Shown here: one piece after another, positions 16,009 to 24,179 of the stretch
How the letters are laid out: each line of letters opens with the position of its first letter
Numbering within the stretch: the stretch's first letter is position 1
Assembly: GCF_902497855.1 (NCBI RefSeq)
Contig: NZ_CABVHU010000005.1
Location: forward strand, 62,001 to 126,000
Source of the DNA: Pseudomonas fluorescens
GTDB lineage: Bacteria; Pseudomonadota; Gammaproteobacteria; Pseudomonadales; Pseudomonadaceae
Reading direction: 5' to 3'
Length of the DNA: 64,000 nucleotides
Position numbers and translations under genes: made by a program
The notes under the pieces: generated by a model
What the model was told of the DNA's origin: nothing
The model's input: the letters and a program-made list of their open reading frames with translations, nothing else
Databases searched by the model: none

Positions 16009-17433
16009 ATGCCTATCTGGGACTGGGAAAACTTTCAGGAAGTGCTAACCTCTGGGAACTACAGAATTGTTGATACTGGCCCATTGCATGGTCCAATTAA
16101 TAGTTTTCATATTGGTCGCGATGAACAGTTACGTATCGTATTGACGACATTTTCAGACGGAGATGCCACCGCACCGCCCAACAATATCGTCGAGGGGCAA
16201 CTACGCATCAATACAGACAGCATTAAATTTGAAAGTCTGTTTGGAAGTATAGTGCTCGGCGTCGGTGTGACTTCATTGAATCACACTGTCCACCGAAACC
16301 ATAAAACAGGAACGAGCTCCACCGAAGAACGGTCTATAATCCACAGCCTTGAACGAAATTCTCAAATAACTCCCGCTGAAATGACAATAGACTGGGTGAT
16401 AAACCTGGATGACAGCCTGCTACATTGGCCTCACTCGAAATCAACAAAAACAACTGAAATTGAGATTTTACATCATCGCGAATGGGGTGAAGAGTTCAAT
16501 CTGTCCAGCGAAGTAAAACACCATTCAATCGGGCATTCTTGCTTGCACTTGACAATTGATGGTATTGAATTTGCCGTTGGCACATGCAAAACAGCCGCAG
16601 AGCCTAAACTTAAAGCGGGATACATTCTTTATAAGGGCGAGGTCCCGCAGTCCCAACGTTCTAAAATAATGGATTGCGTCAGCTTTGCGTTAGGCGTCTG
16701 CTTGATTCCAATCGGATATGCAACGTTCAACCGGGATGGTAGACCCAACGCCTTTAAGGCAATCGCAGGGTATACCCAAAAAGGGCAAGTATTCAGTATG
16801 AATACGCTGCCCCCTGCACCCTTGGGTTTTCAATACATACATGAGGTTGATCCAGCCGTCATTCACAGAATGGTTGCAGGCCTATATAAAAATTACGAAA
16901 CTTTAAACCTGAAGTCATTATTCTGGGGGTACTGGCATGCACGAACAGCTCCGGTACACATAGCCGCCGTACATTACGGAGCATTGATTGAAGCCCTGCA
17001 AAAACGGTTTACCGAACACGCTGACGACAAATCCATCTCCAAAATAGTCGAAAAGGAAGAGTGGGCTTTGCTCAAGAGCGGATTGGTTGCAGCCTTAAAG
17101 GAATCTGGCATTCAAGGCATGACGCACCAAATATTCCTCGAACACATCCACAATCTTAATCGCGTACCACAAAAGATTTTCATGCAACGCTTCTTGGCTA
17201 AGGTCGGCATAGCTTTGGGTGAACATGAACTTCGAGCTTGGCAGCAGCGCAACCATGCGGCACATGGGAATGAAATTGTTGGCGACGGCTATACTCAGAC
17301 CATTCGTGAAACTAAATTGTTGATGGCAGTTTTTCACAGAATGCTATTAAAAATAACAAACTCAACGGATTATTATTTTGATTACTTCACTCTGGGCTTT
17401 CCAAAACGTTTGTTGAGTGAACCAGCATCGTAA
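16009..17433 (+). CDS. ApeA-like HEPN-domain protein (probable anti-phage)
   Basis: 474-aa protein. The N-terminal two thirds resemble the ApeA N-terminal domain (an early NNIVEGQLRINTDSIKFESL beta-sandwich-like stretch, then FALGVCLIPIGYATF and a PLGFQYIHEVDPA region). The C-terminal part is helical and carries RNHAAHG (about residues 417-423), an RX4H motif typical of HEPN ribonucleases. ApeA is a one-gene abortive-infection defence protein. ATG 16009 has GGAG nine bases upstream, itself part of the alternative ATG 15994. It sits 70 bases behind kwaB, and the two may form one defence operon. Confidence 0.72.
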   Translation: MPIWDWENFQEVLTSGNYRIVDTGPLHGPINSFHIGRDEQLRIVLTTFSDGDATAPPNNIVEGQLRINTDSIKFESLFGSIVLGVGVTSLNHTVHRNHKTGTSSTEERSIIHSLERNSQITPAEMTIDWVINLDDSLLHWPHSKSTKTTEIEILHHREWGEEFNLSSEVKHHSIGHSCLHLTIDGIEFAVGTCKTAAEPKLKAGYILYKGEVPQSQRSKIMDCVSFALGVCLIPIGYATFNRDGRPNAFKAIAGYTQKGQVFSMNTLPPAPLGFQYIHEVDPAVIHRMVAGLYKNYETLNLKSLFWGYWHARTAPVHIAAVHYGALIEALQKRFTEHADDKSISKIVEKEEWALLKSGLVAALKESGIQGMTHQIFLEHIHNLNRVPQKIFMQRFLAKVGIALGEHELRAWQQRNHAAHGNEIVGDGYTQTIRETKLLMAVFHRMLLKITNSTDYYFDYFTLGFPKRLLSEPAS

Positions 17434-17632
17434 ACAAGCTATTATGGGATAGACCCACACTATGAAAGGCTCACTCGACGGTTACAAAAATATATTCAAT
17501 CGAGCATGCTCCTTTATTCTTTTCGAAGGACAAATTGCGTCGAACATCTAACCTCAGCCATAGGACCCAGAATGGCGTTCAGTCCGAAAATAGGGTGGTA
17601 CTAAACTTACACCCCCGGCAGGGGCACCCTAC
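17434..17632. other. Convergent gap between HEPN gene and recombinase
   Basis: About 200 bases, no open frame of note. It could hold a recombination site for the neighbouring serine recombinase, but no clear paired repeats were found. Confidence 0.4.
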
Positions 17633-18202
17633 CTAGATGGCGTTCCAGTGGCGTTTCACGGTTGCAATACCTATCCCTAATTCCGTTGCAACTTGGGTCT
17701 GTATATATCCTTGCTCTTTCAACTTTTGGACGCTTACAGTGGTTTTCGCTGCGACAGGCCGACCCAATTTCTTTCCTTCAGCTTTCGCACGTTTCAAACC
17801 TTGCTGTGTGCGCTCGATCAGTAGATCACGTTCAAATTCCGCGACCGCTCCAAGGACTTGCATTGTCATCTTCCCTGCCGCAGAGGTTAGGTCAACGCCG
17901 CCCAAAGCTAGGCAATGGACGCGAATTCCATTGCTGGCCAACTTCTCAACCGTCTGGCGTACATCCATTGCATTTCGGCCTAAGCGGTCAAGTTTGGTAA
18001 CGATCAAAACGTCACCCGATTCCATTCGATCCAGCAGCTTTTGAAACCCCGGACGTTCTGACGCAGCAATGCTTCCCGAAATGGTTTCTTCGACCACCCG
18101 GTTTGGTTGGATTTCAAAACCCGCAGATTTCACTTCTTGCACTTGGTTTTCGGTGAACTGGTTCCCGGTGCTCACTCGGCAGTAAAGAAATGTTCGCGCC
18201 AT
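17633..18202 (-). CDS. Serine recombinase, resolvase/invertase family
   Basis: 189-aa small serine recombinase. The catalytic domain shows the nucleophile Ser11 in YCRVSTGNQ, the [12 protein letters not shown] motif (about residues 69-80) with the conserved arginines, the E-helix [23 protein letters not shown], and a C-terminal Hin-type helix-turn-helix ([19 protein letters not shown]). Length matches Tn3-type resolvases and DNA invertases. No transposase of a Tn3 element and no obvious invertible segment adjoins it, so its target is unknown. Confidence 0.9.
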   Translation of the reverse strand: MARTFLYCRVSTGNQFTENQVQEVKSAGFEIQPNRVVEETISGSIAASERPGFQKLLDRMESGDVLIVTKLDRLGRNAMDVRQTVEKLASNGIRVHCLALGGVDLTSAAGKMTMQVLGAVAEFERDLLIERTQQGLKRAKAEGKKLGRPVAAKTTVSVQKLKEQGYIQTQVATELGIGIATVKRHWNAI

Positions 18203-18302
18203 GAAATCATCCTTAGCAGAGGATCATAAAAGATGGTATCACTCTACCAAGGTATCAAAAACCGTCAAGGGCTAATTTGTTGTGCTGAAATCACCGGCGC
18301 TT

Positions 18303-18537
18303 TCAGGGGCTCGTAAATCGGTGGTTTGATGATCCCTGACGCAACAGTCGAATAGCACTGGTGATGCCACCTGCGTTCTTGTCTAAGGCTTCCAGGGCTG
18401 TGGTGATGTTGTCGTGCACATTCAAACTGCCCCTGGCTTTAATCCAACGCCACTTCCTCAGGGCCAGCAGCTATCGCGATTTGGTTGAGCTGGATCAGTT
18501 CCAATGCATCGGCAATAGTTTCATCTCGGGTGGTCAT
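18303..18537 (-). pseudogene. Frameshifted small protein gene
   Basis: Starting at ATG 18537 (after an AAGGACG-type Shine-Dalgarno sequence) the frame reads MTTRDETIADALELIQLNQ and continues to a TAA about 33 codons in. Shifting frame at GTGGCGTTGGATTAAAGCC continues plausibly (WIKARGSLNVHDNITTALEAL ... SAIRLLRQG) to a stop at 18303. The amphipathic, helical composition carries on over the shift, so this looks like one 77-codon gene with a one-base change. A sequencing error is possible. Confidence 0.55.
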
Positions 18538-18938
18538 GTCAGTCGTCCTTGATAGTGGGAACGGCCATCCTAGCCCATTCCTGGGCAAACGCCGACATCC
18601 AGTAGTTGACACTGTTCGAGGGTCATGAACAGGTCATTCCTTGCAGCAATTCGACGATTACCGACGAAATATTCCATTCCCGTGCAAAATACTAAACTTC
18701 AGCGCTACTAACGCACCTTGCTTCGCAATTATCTACCAGGGCCTATATGGAATGCGGCCCCCAGGGCCACTAACAAGTTACGTGAATGAGACACCTGTAA
18801 CAAAACCGGACGTTTTGCGATAGTTGTTCGATGTTATTGATAGTGTTTGTTATTCGACGAACTGCACCTGCACAAGCCACACAATAAACTAGGCTCAAGC
18901 GACGCCCTCCGCACAACCCTAGGGAGCTGGAATCTCTG
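18538..18938. other. Gap without gene
   Basis: AT-rich in the second half (around 18820-18870, with GATAGTTGTTCGATG and GATAGTGTTTGTTATTCGA as a loose direct repeat), which may be the promoter region for the two tiny genes that follow. No supported gene. Confidence 0.4.
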
Positions 18939-19109
18939 ATGAGACTATATCAGTTCGTCCTCTTCTTATTAGTTGTCTGTGTAGCGTGGTTTGCGTTAGT
19001 AATGGGGGTTATGGTGATATCCACATCAAGACCATCACGTCTGCCTCTAATGCCCGCTGTTAGTGAAGAGTCGAGCAGCCATGACTACCACCGGGAACAT
19101 GCTCCATGA
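18939..19109 (+). CDS. Tiny single-TM membrane protein
   Basis: 56 codons. One hydrophobic segment directly after the start (YQFVLFLLVVCVAWFALVMG), then a short hydrophilic tail rich in Ser and His. A GGGAG lies about 13 bases before the ATG, a little far. It ends in ATGA, overlapping the start of a second tiny membrane-protein gene, and this coupling is the best sign that both are real. No family recognised. Confidence 0.45.
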   Translation: MRLYQFVLFLLVVCVAWFALVMGVMVISTSRPSRLPLMPAVSEESSSHDYHREHAP

Positions 19110-19249
19110 ACCTCCCGAAGTTCATCATGCTGCTGAGCATGATTGCCATCGTTTGGCTACTGTTGGTGTATGGTGTTACCCAGTGGTATGAGCCGAATGA
19201 AGAGACACCGCCTACCAGCGAACGTGAAGTGTTCAAGCATAGGGAGTGA
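19106..19249 (+). CDS. Tiny single-TM membrane protein
   Basis: 47 codons with one hydrophobic segment (KFIMLLSMIAIVWLLLVYGV) and a charged C-terminal tail (EETPPTSEREVFKHRE). The start codon overlaps the stop of the preceding tiny gene (ATGA), so translation is probably coupled. The layout resembles pairs of tiny membrane proteins in phages and type I toxin loci, but nothing identifies it further. Confidence 0.45.
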   Translation: MNLPKFIMLLSMIAIVWLLLVYGVTQWYEPNEETPPTSEREVFKHRE

Positions 19250-19293
19250 ATGAATAATTCCAAGGTGTTGCTAGGGTATCCTCCTTCGCCTGA

Positions 19294-19425
19294 TTACTGT
19301 TGAGAACTCCCGTTCTCTCGCCCTTGTACTGTCCATACTTGCACCAGCCCAACAAAGATTGCACAGAACTGTACACCTGCTACAAGTGTCACCCCGCAAT
19401 AGGCGATAGCCTCAGCGTACTCCAT
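19294..19425 (-). CDS. Possible tiny membrane protein
   Basis: 43 codons beginning MEYAEAIAYCGVTLVAG with one hydrophobic stretch of about 25 residues and a short polar tail. No good Shine-Dalgarno sequence precedes it. It opposes the two tiny genes to its left. Listed as possible only, because its hydrophobic profile is similar to theirs. Confidence 0.25.
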   Translation of the reverse strand: MEYAEAIAYCGVTLVAGVQFCAIFVGLVQVWTVQGRENGSSQQ

Positions 19426-19897
19426 TTGAATGATGGCGGATGAATTGATTTGGATCAATCCGCCTACGCCTTTGAACTACCGTTCATTGCAGGACACTAT
19501 AGACCTTCCGGTCTTGCACATAACCATTAATACAGAAATACAATCCAGCTTCGCTGTTGATCTTGTTTGGAGTGCAAGAAGAATGCGCAGCATCATGTAG
19601 CAACCCTTCAGCGAAGCTGACGATGTACACCGCAAGCGAAAGCCTAGATTCGAATGCTGGGATGATATGAATATCGATTTCCCCAGGTATTACTTCAAGC
19701 TATCGCCTCTTCACAAGGCAAACAGTCGTGAAGCGTCCTTCACTGGAATACCACTGTAAGACTCCGCTTACCGTGCAATTCCTTCTACGAAGGTCGTCAA
19801 AGTAACTCCTTCTAATAATAGGACTTTCTCGACCCCCTTGTACTTCGGGGCCTGCAGACGAATTCTTGCGTAACTTTTTAAAATACCTACGAAAGAA
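19426..19897. other. Gap without supported gene
   Basis: Contains an imperfect inverted repeat at about 19435-19466 (GGCGGAT...AATTGAT / ATCAATCCGCC). It also has a 30-codon open frame near 19667 with no other support. AT-rich and unlike the core genes. Confidence 0.35.
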
Positions 19898-20539
19898 CTA
19901 CGCGACCATGGCGAGACACTCGTCCACACTGCCTGGGTGAAATACCCCAGTGTGCAGGCAGCCAACCGGGCGATACCACTCTTCAATGTATTTTCTGCGG
20001 CGGTAGTCATCACCTCTGAAGACCATGCGGGGATTGACGACCAACTTGATCTCCCCCGTACGAATATTGCCATCCCGTGAGGTGCTGACTCTGAGCATAT
20101 TGGCATCCATCAGCACCCTCAACTTTTTCATCAGATTCGATTCAACAGTGCCCAGTGACTTTGCCAGGTCCGCGTGAGTCATAATAATAACATTACGGTA
20201 GAGAACAAGCCTATGAAGCTTCTCAAGTAAGCGTTGCTGGGGCAATGTGATACGACAGTCAAAACCAGTACGACGCCACTCTCCAAGAGCATGGTCGACT
20301 TCATCACGCAACGAATGCAGCTCGTAAACTGGTAGCTTGCGTCGATCCACGAAGTCCAGGTGATCTTGGAAATCATCGACGCTTCGGCACTTACCGAGTT
20401 CATGCTTATAATCGTAGTGCCCACTCCACGGAGATGACTTGCCGTCATGGCCATGTATTTCACCAGTGTGTTTGTCGATTATCAATCCATCGACGCTGAT
20501 GAGAGTGGTAGTGGTAATCGGCAGGTGTACGTCATTCAT
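19898..20539 (-). CDS. Winged-helix protein, RepL-like
   Basis: 213-aa protein with a strong AAGGAGA Shine-Dalgarno sequence before ATG 20539. The middle (VIIMTHADLAKSLGTVESNLMKKLRVLMDANML) is a winged helix-turn-helix, and the following GEIKLVVNPRMVFRGDDYRRRKY resembles the VNP..fwkG pattern of RepL-type plasmid replication proteins. The N-terminus has a DKHTGEIHG stretch. It may be a replication initiator or regulator of a mobile element. The family assignment is tentative, and no iterons were recognised next to it. Confidence 0.5.
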   Translation of the reverse strand: MNDVHLPITTTTLISVDGLIIDKHTGEIHGHDGKSSPWSGHYDYKHELGKCRSVDDFQDHLDFVDRRKLPVYELHSLRDEVDHALGEWRRTGFDCRITLPQQRLLEKLHRLVLYRNVIIMTHADLAKSLGTVESNLMKKLRVLMDANMLRVSTSRDGNIRTGEIKLVVNPRMVFRGDDYRRRKYIEEWYRPVGCLHTGVFHPGSVDECLAMVA

Positions 20540-20885
20540 AGTTTTTCTCCTTGGTTAGTTCTGTTCAATAGGCAGTTCCTCTCGGCTAGTGCCGGGTTGG
20601 CTTATCAAATCGCGGACGCACAAATACCACACTCCGAGATCACCTTGGTAGGTGGCGGATGCGGTCTGGTGTGTTGCGATGAGATGCGTACCTTAAAGTA
20701 AGACGATGGAGATGTCAACATTAAAATTCGAGCAGCCTGTTGATGTAATCCGGCTCACACACAAGCCAAAATTTCTTCTCGGTAGCAAAAAACGTCAACC
20801 TTGTATATGCTGACACATTGATTTCCGATTATTTAATATTAAAGCGAACTGTGACGGCGATAGAGATTTAGAGGAAGGATATATC
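20540..20885. other. Divergent intergenic region
   Basis: About 345 bases between divergent genes, the second half AT-rich (TTATTTAATATTAAAG near 20830). It should hold promoters for both neighbours. No gene or clear operator was seen. Confidence 0.4.
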
Positions 20886-21836
20886 TTGGCACTGGACATA
20901 GCTTTCTGCACTGAAACATCCGACTTCATCGACCCTGACCGTGCATACGACCTGTTCTGGGCCGATATTATAAAAAACAAAAGAGGGTTCGTATGCCCAG
21001 GCAGCAACTGCTTCGCACAAGTCACATGTGCAAATATCGACAAAGACCTTGGCGACATGAAGGTAGTACCGCATTTCAAAATATACGGAAAACATGACAC
21101 TGCCTGTGAGATTTACAATCATATCCCTCTCAACCTGATACTAGATCAAGTAGAAGACAAAGCAGAAGAAAAGCAAGCAATTGAAAAATCGATTGTAGAT
21201 ATTTTTGAGATGAAGAGACCGGCATCTTATTATCAAGATGCCAGCCCAATTGACGACCAAAACTCCATTAAACGAACCAAGATTCAGCAAATAAAAAAGC
21301 GATTAGCTATAACCTTTAAAGAGTCAGGATCAATTGGAACAGTTTATTCCGTACGGACACTAGTGGGACGCTACATACGCTACAGGAGCAATAACTCGCT
21401 GTCGCACATGCGCATCAATATAAATGGCAAAGATATTTTATACCGCTCTATCTTCAAACATATTTGGGATCTAGATATTAATACTTTGCCCGAACACCCG
21501 ATAGTCTTCTGTGGATGGGCCTATATCAATCGACTACCAAAGCTCGAAGCCTATCAGATTAAATTTAAAAAACCGTTTATTGTCAACGGTGAAAAAATCA
21601 AACCAACGATACTAATTAGTGACTCGCTGATAGCAGCCTACAAAATAAAAAAACTTGTAATCACACGACTCGAAAAGATTACTAAAAATGAACATCCAGT
21701 CGCCTTTGTAGCGTTCTATGGAAGCCCTATCATTAAAGAAATAGCTCCAGAAAAAAAATACGTAAACTTCTTGGTCGATAATCTAGACATGATTGATATC
21801 GCATACAGCGACCCTTTCCCAGAGAGAACACACTAG
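20886..21836 (+). CDS. Unknown protein with N-terminal Cys/His metal-type motif
   Basis: 316-aa AT-rich gene. It begins at TTG 20886, seven bases after GAGGAAGGA, the only start with a good ribosome site. The N-terminal 80 residues carry FVCPGSNCFAQVTC then HFKIYGKHDTACE, a CPxxxC...H...H..C arrangement reminiscent of the zinc-type N-terminus of CoiA-like proteins. The rest is Lys/Ile-rich with no motif I recognise. It stands alone next to a small secreted protein and the tRNA gene. Given the island, a defence or mobile-element role is possible but not shown. Confidence 0.6.
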   Translation: MALDIAFCTETSDFIDPDRAYDLFWADIIKNKRGFVCPGSNCFAQVTCANIDKDLGDMKVVPHFKIYGKHDTACEIYNHIPLNLILDQVEDKAEEKQAIEKSIVDIFEMKRPASYYQDASPIDDQNSIKRTKIQQIKKRLAITFKESGSIGTVYSVRTLVGRYIRYRSNNSLSHMRININGKDILYRSIFKHIWDLDINTLPEHPIVFCGWAYINRLPKLEAYQIKFKKPFIVNGEKIKPTILISDSLIAAYKIKKLVITRLEKITKNEHPVAFVAFYGSPIIKEIAPEKKYVNFLVDNLDMIDIAYSDPFPERTH

Positions 21837-21858
21837 AAAACCGAACAGATCTCCGACT

Positions 21859-22176
21859 TTAGTTTTTCAGGAACCCGTCAGCAGTATATGCACCCTTCCC
21901 ACTTGGCAATTGAATAAGCGCACCGGTTCCGCCCGCAGCAGGATCTAAATAGCTGACTCTCGTAGCCTTCGTTACAACCCGACACGCACCTGACGAAACC
22001 AATCTATCAGCAGCCGCTTCGTCTTCATCAGCATAAGCGGCGAGCATTTCTTTCCAATCACTGAAGTCAAAGCAGATTACCGAATTGGGTTTCAGCGTCT
22101 TCTGAGGAAAATCGCTAGCAAACACGGAAGAGGCCAGCAGAGGGAACAAGCACAACAACGATAAAGATAGCTTCAT
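21859..22176 (-). CDS. Small exported protein, unknown
   Basis: 105 aa with a clear signal peptide (LSLSLLCLFPLLASSVFA, cleavage before SDFPQ). The mature part of about 85 residues has two cysteines (VICFD and GACRV), which could form a disulfide, and a Gly-rich LDPAAGGTGALIQLPSG stretch. An AGGACC precedes ATG 22176. No family recognised; probably periplasmic. Confidence 0.7.
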   Translation of the reverse strand: MKLSLSLLCLFPLLASSVFASDFPQKTLKPNSVICFDFSDWKEMLAAYADEDEAAADRLVSSGACRVVTKATRVSYLDPAAGGTGALIQLPSGKGAYTADGFLKN

Positions 22177-22459
22177 ACAGAGGTCCTTTCTTGAGAAGTA
22201 GCGTCACATGGCCAGCATCATCACAGAACGACAGGGGCAGCGACAAGGGGACTGATCAACATAAAGTGTTGACGCTACTTCAAAGGATGTCGATGAGGTC
22301 GGTAGGATCGGAGCGTGGACGCCCTGTAGGCCCGTATGAGGCGAATGGGCGACTAGACTGACTCGGGGTCTGCGAACATCAAAACGGGCCGCTGGGGGCC
22401 ATAGGAGACAAAGCGAGGGAAGTGTTTTACGTAGAATCGTTACGTAGAATGCAGAAACG
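22177..22459. other. Gap between small exported protein and tRNA-Ser
   Basis: No supported gene. It holds an 11-base tandem repeat (TTACGTAGAAT twice, about 22430-22450) just before the tRNA terminator. No copy of the tRNA-Ser 3' end was found here, so an island attachment site is not demonstrated. Confidence 0.4.
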
Positions 22460-22494
22460 AAAAAGCCCCGCAGACCTTGATCTACGGGGCTCTT
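22460..22494 (-). terminator. Rho-independent terminator of tRNA-Ser
   Basis: AGCCCCG(C/T)AGA pairs with TCTACGGGGCT in a strong stem, followed on the minus strand by a run of five T. It sits just past the CCA end of the tRNA. Confidence 0.85.
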
Positions 22495-22501
22495 CAAATA
22501 A

Positions 22502-22591
22502 TGGCGGAGAGATAGGGATTCGAACCCTAGGTACCGGTGAAGGTACAACGGATTTCGAATCCGTCCCATTCGGCCACTCTGGCATCTCTCC
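22502..22591 (-). tRNA. tRNA-Ser(CGA)
   Basis: 90-base tRNA with the long variable arm of class II tRNAs. On the minus strand it starts GGAGAGATGCC, has anticodon CGA in ATTCGAAAT, a GGTTCGAATCC T-loop and an encoded CCA end. Strong 7-bp acceptor stem. tRNA-Ser genes are frequent island integration points, and this one lies at the edge of the accessory region. Confidence 0.97.
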
Positions 22592-22674
22592 AACGGCGCG
22601 CATCATAACAACACTTTCGCCGGAAGCGAACCCCCTAAGCGAAATATTTCTGTGCTATCAGATGCTTGCGTCGA

Positions 22675-23388
22675 TTAAAGCGGTACGCCCAGACGATTGG
22701 CGACTTCTTCGTAGGCTTCGATGACGTCACCGAGGCCCTGGCGGAAGCGGTCCTTGTCCATTTTCTTGCCGGTGGCCTTGTCCCACAGGCGGCAGCCGTC
22801 CGGGCTGAATTCGTCGCCCAGGACGATGGAGCCGTCGGAGAACACGCCGAATTCGAGTTTGAAGTCGACCAGCAGCAGGCCGGCGTCGTCGAACAGTTTG
22901 CTCAGGACTTCGTTGACCTTGAGCGACAGTTCTTTCATGCGAACCAGTTGCTCGGCGGTGCCCCAACCGAAGGCCACGACGTGGGATTCGTTGATGAACG
23001 GGTCGCCCTTGGCGTCGTCCTTCAGGAACAGTTCGAAGGTGTAAGGGTTGAGCTTCATGCCCTCTTCGACGCCCAGGCGCTTGACCAGGCTGCCGGCGGC
23101 GTAGTTACGCACGACGCATTCGACCGGGATCATGTCGAGTTTTTTCACCAGGCACTCGTTGTCGCCCAGCAGTTTGTCGAATTGGGTCGGCACGCCGGCG
23201 GCTTCGAGTTTCTGCATGATGAAGGCGTTGAACTTGTTGTTCACCATGCCCTTGCGGTCGAGCTGTTCGATGCGCTTGCCGTCGAACGCCGAAGTGTCGT
23301 TGCGAAACAGCAGGATCAAGCGGTCGGCGTCGTCGGTCTTGTAAACCGATTTGGCTTTGCCGCGGTAGAGTTCTTCACGTTTTTCCAT
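22675..23388 (-). CDS. purC: SAICAR synthetase
   Basis: 237-aa phosphoribosylaminoimidazole-succinocarboxamide synthase, which joins aspartate to CAIR in purine synthesis. Typical stretches: [10 protein letters not shown] (ATP site), [36 protein letters not shown] and [13 protein letters not shown]. Full family length. First gene after the island and tRNA, followed upstream on the same strand by the metallo-beta-lactamase gene, bamC and dapA, the usual Pseudomonas order. Confidence 0.97.
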   Translation of the reverse strand: MEKREELYRGKAKSVYKTDDADRLILLFRNDTSAFDGKRIEQLDRKGMVNNKFNAFIMQKLEAAGVPTQFDKLLGDNECLVKKLDMIPVECVVRNYAAGSLVKRLGVEEGMKLNPYTFELFLKDDAKGDPFINESHVVAFGWGTAEQLVRMKELSLKVNEVLSKLFDDAGLLLVDFKLEFGVFSDGSIVLGDEFSPDGCRLWDKATGKKMDKDRFRQGLGDVIEAYEEVANRLGVPL

Positions 23389-23416
23389 GATGGGCTCCGC
23401 TTGCTAAGTAGGTGGG

Positions 23417-24175
23417 CTAGGCGATGTGTCGCCAGTCGAGCCCTGAATCTTGATCGGCCAGTTGCAGCCAGTCCGGGTCGCACCCGAGGGTGTCGACAAA
23501 ACATTGCCGGGCCAGCTGCGGCAGGTTGTTCTTGCTGCTCAGATGGGCCAGGACCAGGTGTTGCAGGCCTTGCCAGCCCAACTCGGACACCAGGAATGCC
23601 GCCTGGTGGTTGTTCAAATGTCCCAGTTCACCGCCCACCCGCTGCTTGAGAAAGTAGGGGTAGTGACCGCGAGCCAGCATGTCACGGCAATGGTTGGACT
23701 CGATCATCAATGCATCGAGGTCCCGATAGCCGTCCAGCACCTTGTTGCAATATGAACCCAGGTCGGTCAACAGGCCGAAGCGCCGTTCACCGTCACTGAA
23801 GACGTATTGCGTCGGCTCCTGTGCATCGTGGGCCACGGCAATGACACCGATGTTCAGGTTGCCGATCTGCAGTTGCTCGCCGCCTGCCAGGAGGCCGGCC
23901 GGTTCAATTGGTTTGCGCATCCCGCGCAGTGTGCCGCGACTGAGGTAGACCGGTAGATTGTAACGCCGAGACAGTAAACCCACGCCATGCACGTGGTCGG
24001 CATGTTCGTGGGTCACGAGTATCGCGCTCAGTTGCGCCGGGTTGACACCCAGGCGCAGCAGGCGTTTTTCGGTTTCCCGCAGGGAGAAACCACAATCCAC
24101 CAACACGTACGTGTCAGCGCTGGCTATCAGCGTGCCGTTCCCTTGGCTACCGCTGCCGAGAACGGCAAAACGCAT
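23417..24175 (-). CDS. Metallo-beta-lactamase-fold hydrolase (YycJ/WalJ-like)
   Basis: 252-aa cytosolic hydrolase. It has the metal-binding motif THEHADH at about residues 55-61, an Asp in LLTDLG, and a late histidine (LVLAHLSS); it begins with LGSGSQGNGTLI, as in YycJ-type proteins. Conserved between purC and bamC in pseudomonads. The substrate is not established; nuclease activity has been reported for relatives. Confidence 0.88.
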   Translation of the reverse strand: MRFAVLGSGSQGNGTLIASADTYVLVDCGFSLRETEKRLLRLGVNPAQLSAILVTHEHADHVHGVGLLSRRYNLPVYLSRGTLRGMRKPIEPAGLLAGGEQLQIGNLNIGVIAVAHDAQEPTQYVFSDGERRFGLLTDLGSYCNKVLDGYRDLDALMIESNHCRDMLARGHYPYFLKQRVGGELGHLNNHQAAFLVSELGWQGLQHLVLAHLSSKNNLPQLARQCFVDTLGCDPDWLQLADQDSGLDWRHIA

Positions 24176-24179
24176 GAGA

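Larger units (their letters stand above)
10114..22500. other. Accessory island (toxin-antitoxin, defence, mobile DNA) next to tRNA-Ser
   Basis: From the end of the FadL gene to tRNA-Ser(CGA). Lower GC, tiny and unknown genes, broken genes, an IS66 remnant, a serine recombinase, Kiwa and an ApeA-like protein. No tyrosine integrase and no repeat of the tRNA 3' end were found, so it is a mosaic region rather than a proven integrative element. Confidence 0.6.

Noticed and set aside
19667..19759. 30-codon open frame in the tiny-gene region
   Set aside because: No hydrophobic segment, no good ribosome site, and length expected by chance.
22177..22591. Island attachment site at tRNA-Ser
   Set aside because: No second copy of the tRNA 3' end was found in the window and no tyrosine integrase gene is present, so integration at this tRNA is not supported.
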